Below are positions 5,299-11,900 of a stretch of DNA of 12,646 nucleotides, in pieces. This stretch comes from an archaeon. GTDB lineage: Archaea; Altiarchaeota; Altiarchaeia; JAFGQM01. The stretch covers positions 1-12,646 of the forward strand of contig JAOZPI010000022.1 in NCBI GenBank assembly GCA_029932835.1, read 5' to 3'. Position numbers and translations under genes: made by a program. The notes beneath the pieces were generated by a model, which was not told the DNA's origin, made no database searches, and was given only the letters and a program-made list of their open reading frames with translations. Numbering within the stretch: the stretch's first letter is position 1; every line of letters starts with the position of its first letter.

Positions 5299-6903
5299 AT
5301 GCCAACGGTTGAATTTCAGATGCAGGACCTTCTCAACCTCATTGGCGCTGATGTGCCACTTTCTGAGCTGGAAGAGAGGGCGTCTATGCTGGGAACATCA
5401 GTGGAAGAGATTGATAAGGACCACATGGTGGTGGAGATCTTTCCAAATCGCCCCGATATGCTATCTGTGGAGGGGTTTGCACGGGCCTACAGAACCTTTA
5501 CGGGCTTGGAGTCTGGTTTAAGGGAGTATCGCGTTGAAGATGCTGATATACAAATCTCAGTGGATACCTCAGTCTCTGCTGTGAGGCCCTATATAGTCTC
5601 CGCTATCGTAAAAAACATTCCAGTCACTGAGGAGGTGCTTCTCTCAATAATAAACATGCAGGAAGCACTCCATACCTCTCATGGAAGAAAAAGGAAAAAG
5701 GTTGCTATTGGGATCCATGATTTTGACAAAACCACGCCCCCATATAAATACACAGCAGTAGACCCAAATTCTTTATCCTTTGTCCCCCTCGACTTTACAG
5801 AGGAGATGACCCTCGCACAGGCCCTTAAACAGCATCCAAAGGGAAGGGACTATAGCTTCATACTAGAGGGAAAGGCTCTTCTTCCTGTGGTTTTGGACGC
5901 CAAGGGGGTTGTATCACTTCCCCCGATAATAAATGCTGAGAGGACACGCGTTACTACAAACACCACGAACCTTTTCATAGAGATGACAGGCACCAACAAA
6001 CCAGCCCTTAACCATGCCTTAGATATAGTTCTCTCCTCTCTTGCAGACAGAGGGGGTCAAATCGTCTCTATTGATGTAGCTGGCGAGAGGCATAATATGA
6101 AGCCGAGAGAGATGAAGCTGCGCTCAGATTATGCAAACCAGCTTTTGGGACTGAACCTAAAGCCCTCCAAGATATCGGAATTGCTCTCCAAGATGGGGTA
6201 TAACTCAACTGGTGGTTCTACTCTCAGAGTTCAGGTTCCGTGCTACCGGGCGGATGTATTACATCCTATTGACATCGTTGAAGACCTTGCCATAGCTTAT
6301 GGATACGAGAAGTTTATTCCACAGGAACCTCATATACCGACTATTGGAGTACCTGACCCTCTAGAAGAGGCTTCCTTCAACCTCAAAATGCTTATGTTAG
6401 GGCTGGGGTTTCAAGAGATCTCCCCCTTTACATTGACCAACGAAGAAGAGCTCAGAAAAGCAAGGATAGACAAACCCTATCTGAGGATAAGAAATCCACG
6501 GACAGAGGAATTCACCATAGTGCGGCCCTCTGTTATCCCTTCCCTCCTCTCAGTTCTCGCCTACAACAAAAAGAAGAAGATACCACAGCGCATCTTTGAG
6601 CTGGATGACGTCGTTCTCCCTAAAGATAACAAAAACCACAGGATACTCGGAATTGCGGTTATCAACAATGTGGTGAATCTATCAGAGATGCAGTCTGTTG
6701 TGGAGGCACTACTACGGAGCTTAGGGGTGGAATACAGTTTGAAAGAAGCTGACTACGACACTTTTATACCCGGGCGGAGTGCGGAGATACTCGTAGGAAA
6801 ACCAATAGGCGTATTTGGAGAGGTACATCCCCAGGTTTTAGACAATTTTGGCTTGGATTACCCGGTTCTTATTGCTGAGATTAGCGCTGAGGAACTCCTT
6901 TAG
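5299..6903 (+). CDS. pheT: Phenylalanine-tRNA ligase beta subunit, archaeal type
   Basis: This is the beta subunit of the cytoplasmic phenylalanyl-tRNA synthetase, which pairs with PheS to charge tRNA-Phe; pheS is not in the window. With the ATG at 5299 it is 534 residues, near the archaeal size and lacking the bacterial N-terminal tRNA-binding and C-terminal ferredoxin-fold extensions. The opening MPTVEFQMQDLLNLIG matches the usual archaeal start. The reading frame is open back to a TTG at 5215, but those 28 extra residues look unrelated to the family and precede the predicted promoter. A B3/B4 editing-type region spans about 85-265. The B5 domain spans about 267-340 and ends in DIVEDLAIAYGYEKF, where acidic residues bind a metal in relatives. 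A catalytic-like fold follows to the end (PFTLTNEEE, FELDDVV, GEVHPQVL). The gene converges on the DNA glycosylase gene with a 23-bp overlap. Confidence 0.95.
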   Translation: MPTVEFQMQDLLNLIGADVPLSELEERASMLGTSVEEIDKDHMVVEIFPNRPDMLSVEGFARAYRTFTGLESGLREYRVEDADIQISVDTSVSAVRPYIVSAIVKNIPVTEEVLLSIINMQEALHTSHGRKRKKVAIGIHDFDKTTPPYKYTAVDPNSLSFVPLDFTEEMTLAQALKQHPKGRDYSFILEGKALLPVVLDAKGVVSLPPIINAERTRVTTNTTNLFIEMTGTNKPALNHALDIVLSSLADRGGQIVSIDVAGERHNMKPREMKLRSDYANQLLGLNLKPSKISELLSKMGYNSTGGSTLRVQVPCYRADVLHPIDIVEDLAIAYGYEKFIPQEPHIPTIGVPDPLEEASFNLKMLMLGLGFQEISPFTLTNEEELRKARIDKPYLRIRNPRTEEFTIVRPSVIPSLLSVLAYNKKKKIPQRIFELDDVVLPKDNKNHRILGIAVINNVVNLSEMQSVVEALLRSLGVEYSLKEADYDTFIPGRSAEILVGKPIGVFGEVHPQVLDNFGLDYPVLIAEISAEELL

Positions 6904-7576
6904 AGGAATCGTTCTTCTCAGGATAGTTGCTTTCTCTAAAGCTGCATATGCCGGTTGATAGGGGACATCCCTCACACCTCGGATCCCTTTTGCAGTACCT
7001 CTTCCCAAGCTCGTCTATCAGGGCGTGGAACTCTTTGTATAGTTCTATGTCCTTGGGGAGGCGGTCTTCAAAGAAGGCTCTTAGATCTTCGTATCCCACG
7101 CTCGGACTCACCATCCCAAGCCTTGAGAATATCCGGCGCGTGTAGCCGTCTACAACAAATACCTCCTTATCCAGCGCGTAGAGAAGTATAGCATCTGCGG
7201 TTTCCCTGCCCACTCCCCACACCGACAGGAGTTCCTCGCGGAGTTCACTCAACTCCTTCTGTCGCAGTGCTTCAATGCTAAAATTGTGCTTCTTAAAGTA
7301 CTCCATAAAGGCCATTATCTTCTTGGCCTTCTGATTAAAATAGCCACTCGGTTTTATCAATTCTCTTATTCGCCCCTCGCCAGCTTTGTAGAGCTCATAT
7401 GGTTCTAGCAGCCTCGCTTGTTTGATATTTTCTATGCTCTTTTCAACATTTTTCCAGTTTGTATTCTGTGTGAGGATAGCCCCAATTATAACCTCAAATC
7501 TGCTCTCTGCAGGCCACCACCCTTGGGGCCCAAACCTCTCAAAAAGAGCGTTGTATATCCCCACCAACCCTTTCAT
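6881..7576 (-). CDS. Endonuclease III-related DNA glycosylase (HhH-GPD), likely without lyase lysine
   Basis: This 231-residue base-excision repair enzyme cleaves damaged bases from DNA. The opening GWWPAESRFEVIIGAILTQN resembles the endonuclease III-related, MagIII-like branch rather than classic Nth. The helix-hairpin-helix is at 114-134 (LLSVWGVGRETADAILLYA). The position of the Nth lyase lysine (VGRKT in the E. coli enzyme) is Glu125 here, so a monofunctional glycosylase, perhaps for alkylated bases, is expected. The catalytic aspartate is Asp143 in VVDGYTRR. Four C-terminal cysteines (195, 201, 204, 211) could hold a 4Fe-4S cluster, but their spacing is C-x5-C-x2-C-x6-C rather than the Nth pattern C-x6-C-x2-C-x5-C. 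The start lies 32 bp from the divergent small gene, with a TATA-like sequence that implies a leaderless mRNA. The substrate is inferred. Confidence 0.88.
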   Translation of the reverse strand: MKGLVGIYNALFERFGPQGWWPAESRFEVIIGAILTQNTNWKNVEKSIENIKQARLLEPYELYKAGEGRIRELIKPSGYFNQKAKKIMAFMEYFKKHNFSIEALRQKELSELREELLSVWGVGRETADAILLYALDKEVFVVDGYTRRIFSRLGMVSPSVGYEDLRAFFEDRLPKDIELYKEFHALIDELGKRYCKRDPRCEGCPLSTGICSFRESNYPEKNDSSKGVPQR

Positions 7577-7608
7577 ATATTTTTAACCCTTTTTCTTATA
7601 GAAATTAT
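7577..7608. promoter_or_regulatory. Compact divergent promoter for two probably leaderless genes
   Basis: Only 32 bases separate the ATG of the DNA glycosylase gene (minus) from that of the small basic protein gene (plus). ATATTTTTAA (7577-7586) is centred about 27 bases before the plus-strand ATG. On the other strand TTCTATAAG (about 7593-7601) is centred about 21-24 bases before the minus-strand ATG. Both spacings fit transcription that begins at or near the start codon. No Shine-Dalgarno is present for either gene. Confidence 0.45.
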
Positions 7609-7860
7609 ATGCCACCACGATCAAAACCAAGAGGTAAGACCCGGGGCCCTTCCTTCGGGAGGCAAAACCCTGAGCCATGGGCCAAGGCGCTTAGAAAACA
7701 TACTAAAGGATTCACCCCAGAGCAGCACTCCCAAATGAAGAGAGCGATGTTTGGAGGACATGCAAGCACACCTGAGGACGTAGAGAGAGTGGCCAAGGGG
7801 ATAAGAGAGGGAAAAATCTATGTGGACAAGTTTGGTCGCATCACTCGCAGGCAGAAATGA
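7609..7860 (+). CDS. Small basic protein of unknown function
   Basis: The product is 83 residues and rich in Lys and Arg, with no cysteine, signal peptide or membrane segment. A basic, Gly/Pro/Arg-rich head (MPPRSKPRGKTRGPSFGRQN) is followed by a probable helical part (about 37-68, including TPEQHSQMKRAMFGG and TPEDVERVAKGIREG) and a short end reading KIYVDKFGRITRRQK. The charge pattern suggests nucleic-acid or ribosome binding, but I do not recognise the family. Its stop codon overlaps the start of the CitG-family gene (ATGA), so the two are probably translated together. Coding status is supported by the overlap, the promoter spacing and the coherent sequence. Confidence 0.7.
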   Translation: MPPRSKPRGKTRGPSFGRQNPEPWAKALRKHTKGFTPEQHSQMKRAMFGGHASTPEDVERVAKGIREGKIYVDKFGRITRRQK

Positions 7861-8627
7861 AGGGAAACATCGCGGCGTGTGCAGAGAGGGCTGCGATAAT
7901 GGAAGTCTCTGCTGAGAAGCCGGGGAATGTGACCCCCACAAAGTCTTTCTCAGATCTATCCTACACTGACTTTGTCACTGCAGCCAGGCGTCTTCGCGGA
8001 TTCGTTTCAAGGGCTGCTGAGGGAGAAAATATATGCAGACTCATATATGAAGCTGTGCCCGGAGGCAAAAACATAAACTTTGGCATTCTTATGATGTTTA
8101 TGCCGCTCGCGGCGTCGCATGGAATGGACACAAGTCCCGTCCTTTCTAGTCTCACCCCGGATGATACAAAATGGTTTGTCAGGGCAGTTCAAAAGGCAGG
8201 GCTTGGGGGCATGGAACTCAAAGAAAAATCTCTAGAGAGATATGACATACTCTCACCCCGTATCTTCTCTGTAATTGATGAGGAGGATATTACGCCCCTT
8301 CGCCTGATGGAGATCTCACAGCCGTATGATACCCTGGCTTCCGAGTGGCTTACAGACTACCGCATCTCTAGGGCATCGTCTTATAGAATAACCCCTGATA
8401 CCATAGTTGAGGAATACCTTCGTGTGCTCTCTGAGCACCCGGACACACTCATAGCCCGGAAGTACGGCATGGAGGAGGCAGAGAGAGTGTCCAAAATGGC
8501 GCGAAGGGTTCTTAGGGGGGACCCTCTTGAAGAGTTTGATCTGTATTTGCGTTCTAGGGATGAAAACCCCGGAACCACAGCTGATATAATAGCCACATCC
8601 CTATTCCTTTACCTCCTTCGTCAATGA
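7857..8627 (+). CDS. CitG-family (triphosphoribosyl-dephospho-CoA synthase-like) enzyme
   Basis: The 256-residue protein matches the CitG/MdcB fold family. In bacteria these enzymes transfer the dephospho-CoA group of dephospho-CoA to ATP-derived ribose, making the precursor of the prosthetic group of citrate lyase or malonate decarboxylase. Visible signatures are SAEKPGNV (18-25), KNINFGILMMFMPLA (71-85) and the C-terminal RDENPGTTADIIATSLFL (234-251). No acyl carrier protein, lyase or decarboxylase gene is nearby, so the bacterial reaction should not be assumed; archaeal members have no role I can state with confidence. The start overlaps the upstream stop (ATGA) and there is no good Shine-Dalgarno, which suggests translational coupling. 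The 3' end overlaps the convergent regulator gene by 27 bp. Confidence 0.82.
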   Translation: MKGNIAACAERAAIMEVSAEKPGNVTPTKSFSDLSYTDFVTAARRLRGFVSRAAEGENICRLIYEAVPGGKNINFGILMMFMPLAASHGMDTSPVLSSLTPDDTKWFVRAVQKAGLGGMELKEKSLERYDILSPRIFSVIDEEDITPLRLMEISQPYDTLASEWLTDYRISRASSYRITPDTIVEEYLRVLSEHPDTLIARKYGMEEAERVSKMARRVLRGDPLEEFDLYLRSRDENPGTTADIIATSLFLYLLRQ

Positions 8628-8966
8628 CCCTATCTCCTCCATCAGTTGCTTGAACGTTGCTCTTAGCTCCTTCTCTAACCTTTTCTTTAATACCCCTGTG
8701 TCTACCGGGTGGTATATATATTTTCTTCCTCTTCTGCTCTTTATTGGTTCCCTCCTAATCATTCCAATCTCGGTGAGGTGATTTAGGGAGATCTGCACCC
8801 GCGTTTGACTCCTTTTGACAGCTTCCATAATCTCTTTTACGCACATGGGCTTGTGAAGAGAGGCGAGCACCGCTGCGTCAGTGGAAGAAAGTCCCAGAAT
8901 GCAGCATAACAGATCTTCACACGAGTGCCTTTTCTTTAGGATGTCCCGCAGGTTTCTGGGAGCCAT
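8601..8966 (-). CDS. Winged-helix transcription regulator (TrmB/ArsR-like) of the redox cluster
   Basis: The 121-residue product has a winged-helix DNA-binding domain at about 25-88: LSSTDAAVLASL, then the likely recognition region KEIMEAVKRSQTRVQISLNHL, then a wing at RREPIKSRRGRKYIYHP. A charged helix (91-119) with heptad-like spacing probably dimerises it. This layout is common among archaeal TrmB- or ArsR-like regulators, but I cannot assign a subfamily. Cysteines at 16, 21, 22 and 42 sit next to or inside the N-terminal part of the domain. The start codon overlaps the stop of the upstream redoxin gene (TAATG), so the two are translationally coupled. Control of its own operon is an inference from gene order. 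Confidence 0.85.
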   Translation of the reverse strand: MAPRNLRDILKKRHSCEDLLCCILGLSSTDAAVLASLHKPMCVKEIMEAVKRSQTRVQISLNHLTEIGMIRREPIKSRRGRKYIYHPVDTGVLKKRLEKELRATFKQLMEEIGSLTKEVKE

Positions 8967-9253
8967 TATTTTAGCATCTCTTCTATAATTTCGAGATATC
9001 TCTTCTTAGAAGGAGCACCAACATATCCCCCCCTTTCTCCCCGTTTATTCGTGAATATTATTGTGGGTACTGCCCTGATTCCATAGGCCTGTGCTTTTCT
9101 ACTTCCCTCTGGTGTGGCTGTGCTCATCTCTTTCCACCTTACCCTTTCGGCAAGTTCTGGATTTTCCTCCATAAGTTCTCTCGTCACGCGAACAGCCGTG
9201 GGGCAGTGTGGACACCCGGGAGAAGTAAATACCTCTATCTTTAAATCACTCAT
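8966..9253 (-). CDS. Small thioredoxin/glutaredoxin-like protein with CPHC active site
   Basis: The 95-residue thioredoxin-fold protein has a C14-P-H-C17 active site in SPGCPHCPTAVRV and the cis-proline loop at AVPT (61-64, Pro63). The length and first strand (KIEVFTSPGCPHC) resemble the small archaeal glutaredoxin-like thioredoxins of methanogens. A CPHC motif usually gives a more oxidising potential than CGPC, so it may act as an oxidant or as a partner of the neighbouring thioredoxin, rather than duplicate it. The gene follows the thioredoxin gene by 14 bp, and its Shine-Dalgarno-like GGAGTGAT (upstream on the minus strand) includes the TGA stop of that gene. Confidence 0.9.
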   Translation of the reverse strand: MSDLKIEVFTSPGCPHCPTAVRVTRELMEENPELAERVRWKEMSTATPEGSRKAQAYGIRAVPTIIFTNKRGERGGYVGAPSKKRYLEIIEEMLK

Positions 9254-9267
9254 TTTGGGTCAGAGAA

Positions 9268-9654
9268 TCACTCCATATGCCGCATTATAGCGTTTTCTAT
9301 CCTTCCCTTTGGGGCAGCGCCCACGATACGCTCAACCATCTGCCCAGCTTTGAAAAAAATCATCGTGGGGATTCCCATCACCCCAAACCTTGCGGCAGTC
9401 TTCTGGTTCTCATCTACATTAAGCTTGGCAATAGTTACCATGCCTGCGTATTTCTTTCCAATTTCCTCCAGTATGGGCTCTACAATTCTGCACGGTCCGC
9501 ACCATGGCGCCCAAAAATCCACTATGACAAAGTCATTATTTTTAATAACCTCGTCAAAGTCAGCATCTGTTACCACAACAGGTCCTTTATATTCCATTTT
9601 CTTTTTTAGCATCTCCAGCTTTTTTGCTCGTATCTTCTCCAATTCTTCGTCCAT
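9268..9654 (-). CDS. Thioredoxin with PDCD5-like N-terminal extension
   Basis: The 128-residue protein is a cytoplasmic disulphide reductase. The active site is WAPWCGPC (C52, C55) and the cis-proline is Pro96 in GIPT. Residues 1-20 form an extra charged helix, MDEELEKIRAKKLEMLKKKM, which resembles the opening of archaeal PDCD5 (TFAR19-like) proteins; similar extensions are, as far as I recall, found on other archaeal thioredoxins. The catalytic part begins at about 22. The start is well supported by GGTGA (9665-9669 on the plus-strand numbering) ten bases upstream and by a TATA-like box near 9700. It is the first gene of a three-gene cluster with the CPHC redoxin and the winged-helix regulator. 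No thioredoxin reductase is in the window. Confidence 0.95.
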   Translation of the reverse strand: MDEELEKIRAKKLEMLKKKMEYKGPVVVTDADFDEVIKNNDFVIVDFWAPWCGPCRIVEPILEEIGKKYAGMVTIAKLNVDENQKTAARFGVMGIPTMIFFKAGQMVERIVGAAPKGRIENAIMRHME

Positions 9655-9693
9655 TTTATCCTATTCACCCAGACTGAATAGTTTGAGGGTTTT

Positions 9694-9712
9694 CATATAA
9701 AAAGTTTTTATT
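9694..9712. promoter_or_regulatory. Symmetric divergent promoter between the redox cluster and the ABC exporter
   Basis: The sequence CATATAAAAAGTTTTTATT contains a perfect inverted repeat, ATAAAAA-G-TTTTTAT (9697-9711). Each half can serve as a TATA-like box for one direction. For the minus strand the implied transcript starts near 9675, leaving about 20 bases of leader with the GGTGA ribosome site of the thioredoxin gene. For the plus strand TATA-like sequence at 9698-9706 or 9705-9712 gives a start near 9727-9734, at or just before the ATG at 9734. Only 79 bases separate the two start codons. Confidence 0.45.
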
Positions 9713-9733
9713 CAAGCACTAAGAAAGGACACC

Positions 9734-10717
9734 ATGCATGCAATCGATGTGAGAGGCCTAGTGAAAACCTTTGGTGATCTGAGGGCAGTTGATGGTATCA
9801 GCTTCTCGGTCAAAAGGGGGGAGCTTTTTGGACTCTTGGGTCCCAACGGAGCAGGAAAAACAACAACCATAAGCATGCTTTCAACCCTCTTACAGCCTAC
9901 AGAGGGAAGAGCCATGGTTATGGGGCACGATATAACGAAGGAGCAAGACACGGTTAGACATCAAATAGGTTTGGTATTCCAGGATCCATCTTTGGATGGG
10001 AAGTTAACAGGAAGAGAGAACCTGAACTTCCACGCCATGATTTATGGCATGTCCAAAGAAGAGAGAACAAAAAGGATAGAAGAGCTTCTCTCCCTTGTAG
10101 AACTAGAAGACAAGGCCAAGGCGCTTGTTGAAACCTACTCCGGCGGAATGAAAAGGCGCTTGGAGATAGCTCGTGGACTTCTACATAGACCGAAGGTCTT
10201 GTTTTTGGATGAACCAACCCTGGGTTTGGATGCGCAGACAAGAAGGCATATCTGGGATTACATAAAGCATGTGAACAAGGTGGAGAAAATAGCTATGATA
10301 CTTACCACCCATTATATGGAAGAGGCTGATTACTTATGTGAGAGGGTCGCTATAATAGACCATGGAAAGATAATTGCCATAGACAGGCCACGAGATCTAA
10401 AAGACAGGCTTGGAGGAGATATAATCTCTCTCACTTTGGCCAAACAAGGAGCGAGGTTTCTGTCTGCGCTCGGGAAATTAGAATTCATAAGAGATCTCAA
10501 GAGAGTTAGAAACAGGCTGTTTATAACCGTGGATAATGGAGAGAGGGCGATACCCAGAATTCTGAACACAGCTCATAGGATGGGGGTTTATGTAGAGGAG
10601 GTAAATCTTCGCAAACCAAGTCTGGAGGATGTGTTCTTGAACCTCACCGGCAAGGATATTAGGGACGAGGAGGGTGACCCTGCTAGAGAGATTATGAAAA
10701 GGAGGTTTGCAAGATGA
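9734..10717 (+). CDS. ABC-2 exporter ATP-binding protein (DrrA-like)
   Basis: The 327-residue nucleotide-binding subunit has all motifs intact: Walker A GPNGAGKTT (36-44), Q-loop Gln83 in VFQDPSLD, signature YSGGMKRR (135-142), Walker B VLFLDEP (155-161) and the H-loop His193 in TTHYMEEAD. The C-terminal 80 or so residues carry the extra domain typical of the DrrA/ABC-2 branch, ending in SLEDVFLNLTGKDIRDEEG. It hydrolyses ATP on the cytoplasmic side to drive the permease encoded next, with which it overlaps by four bases (ATGA). DrrA-like exporters move drugs, lipids or glycans; the substrate here cannot be read. The gene starts close to a divergent promoter shared with the redox cluster. Confidence 0.95.
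   Translation: MHAIDVRGLVKTFGDLRAVDGISFSVKRGELFGLLGPNGAGKTTTISMLSTLLQPTEGRAMVMGHDITKEQDTVRHQIGLVFQDPSLDGKLTGRENLNFHAMIYGMSKEERTKRIEELLSLVELEDKAKALVETYSGGMKRRLEIARGLLHRPKVLFLDEPTLGLDAQTRRHIWDYIKHVNKVEKIAMILTTHYMEEADYLCERVAIIDHGKIIAIDRPRDLKDRLGGDIISLTLAKQGARFLSALGKLEFIRDLKRVRNRLFITVDNGERAIPRILNTAHRMGVYVEEVNLRKPSLEDVFLNLTGKDIRDEEGDPAREIMKRRFAR
10701..10706 (+). promoter_or_regulatory. Strong Shine-Dalgarno for the ABC permease, inside the ATPase gene
   Basis: GGAGGT lies seven bases before the permease ATG at 10714, within AAAAGGAGGTTTGC. It is one of the clearest ribosome sites in the window. It lies inside the last codons of the ATPase and, with the ATGA overlap, supports coupled translation at a matched ratio. 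Confidence 0.7.
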
Positions 10718-11475
10718 GCGAGCTGCGAGCAGTTTATGTTTTGTGGTTGAGGGAAATGAAAAGGTACCTGAGGTCAAAATCCCGCGTACTTGGTACTCTC
10801 CTGATGCCCCTCCTGTTTCTGGTCTTTTTTGGAATGGGGTTCTCGGAAGTGAAGATTTCTGCTGCAGTTTCAGTCCCCTATACTCCCTTTCTTGTTCCCG
10901 GTCTCTTGGCTATGACTATCCTCTTCACGTCTATATCCTCAGGTATTTCGGTCATCTGGGACAGGGAGTTCGGATTTTTAAAAGAGGTTATGGTCGCTCC
11001 AATACGTCGTGTGTCAATAGTTCTTGGGAGGCTTACAGGGGGTATGACCATATCCGTATTGCAGGCTATTGCTCTGCTTCTTTTCTCCCTGCTTATGGGG
11101 TTTCCCCTGCCGACCCTCCCACAATTACTTCTCGCTCTCGTGTTTATGCTCCTTATTTCCGCAACCTTTGTCGGCCTTGGCTTGGTGCTTGCCTCCAAGA
11201 TGCGCGATATTCACGGCTTTAACCTGATAATACAACTTGTCGTATTCCCGCTCTTTTTTCTCTCTGGCGCGTTGTACCCTATTGACAGATTTCCTTCCTA
11301 CCTGCTTTATCTCTCTTATGCGAATCCCCTCACTTATGGTGTCGACGGGCTTCGGGGAGCGCTCATCAATATCTCCTCCTTCCCCATGGCTATGGACTTT
11401 GGAGTCCTTGTAGTAAGCTCTATACTAATGATATTCCTTGGGGCCTGGTTTTTCGGGAGAAGCGATGCCGTCTGA
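10714..11475 (+). CDS. ABC-2 type exporter permease (DrrB-like)
   Basis: The 253-residue integral membrane protein has about six hydrophobic segments (near 26-42, 59-80, 109-128, 139-159, 171-187 and 230-247). Family landmarks are the cytoplasmic coupling stretch WDREFGFLKEVMVAPI (82-97), the FFLSGALYPI turn (181-190) and YANPLTYGVDGLRG (202-215). It forms the membrane channel of the exporter as a dimer with the upstream ATPase. The start overlaps the ATPase stop and has a strong Shine-Dalgarno. The substrate is unknown. No regulator gene belongs to this operon, although the divergent redox cluster shares its promoter region. Confidence 0.93.
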   Translation: MSELRAVYVLWLREMKRYLRSKSRVLGTLLMPLLFLVFFGMGFSEVKISAAVSVPYTPFLVPGLLAMTILFTSISSGISVIWDREFGFLKEVMVAPIRRVSIVLGRLTGGMTISVLQAIALLLFSLLMGFPLPTLPQLLLALVFMLLISATFVGLGLVLASKMRDIHGFNLIIQLVVFPLFFLSGALYPIDRFPSYLLYLSYANPLTYGVDGLRGALINISSFPMAMDFGVLVVSSILMIFLGAWFFGRSDAV

Positions 11476-11487
11476 TTTTTCTCTGAC

Positions 11488-11493
11488 GGAGGT
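11488..11493 (+). promoter_or_regulatory. Shine-Dalgarno of the RNase HI gene
   Basis: GGAGGT lies in the 32-bp gap after the permease stop, 14 bases before the ATG at 11508. The spacing is somewhat long, but an in-frame TAA at 11502-11504 excludes an upstream start in the RNase frame. The gap is too short for an obvious independent promoter, so the RNase is probably read through from the exporter operon. Confidence 0.5.
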
Positions 11494-11507
11494 AAAGATT
11501 ATAAGAG

Positions 11508-11900
11508 ATGCTGGAACTCTACACTGATGGAGGGTCTCGGGGAAATCCAGGGAGGGCAGCCTTTGCATTTCTCATATATCGCAATGGACGCGAGCTTTAC
11601 AGATTAGCACAGGTTATGGGTGTCGCTACAAACAACACAGCTGAATATACCGCGGTTCTAGAGGGTCTAAAAAACTGCAGGAGGTTTGGAGACAGTGTCT
11701 CTGTTTTCTCTGACAGCGAGCTTGTGATAAAGCAGTTGAGGGGGGAGTACAAAGTCAAGCAACCACACCTTCGGAGATTATTCTCACAGATAAAGAAAGT
11801 GGAAAGACAGTTCAAGACCGTTAGATATATCCATCGCCCCCGAGAGACAGCAACCCAGCAAATGGCTGACTCCTTGGTTAATCAGGCTCTTGACTCTTAG
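11508..11900 (+). CDS. rnhA: Ribonuclease HI
   Basis: The 130-residue enzyme cleaves the RNA strand of RNA-DNA hybrids. The four catalytic acids are present: Asp7 in LYTDGGSRGNPG, Glu46 in NNTAEYTAVLEGL, Asp69 in VFSDSELVI, and Asp121 in QMADSLVN. The small size, without the basic protrusion of the E. coli enzyme, fits the archaeal and thermophilic type; some of those are reported to cut double-stranded RNA as well. The start uses the GGAGGT site at 11488. The gene follows the ABC permease by 32 bp and may be read through from it. Its 3' end overlaps the convergent phosphomutase gene by 23 bp. Confidence 0.93.
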   Translation: MLELYTDGGSRGNPGRAAFAFLIYRNGRELYRLAQVMGVATNNTAEYTAVLEGLKNCRRFGDSVSVFSDSELVIKQLRGEYKVKQPHLRRLFSQIKKVERQFKTVRYIHRPRETATQQMADSLVNQALDS

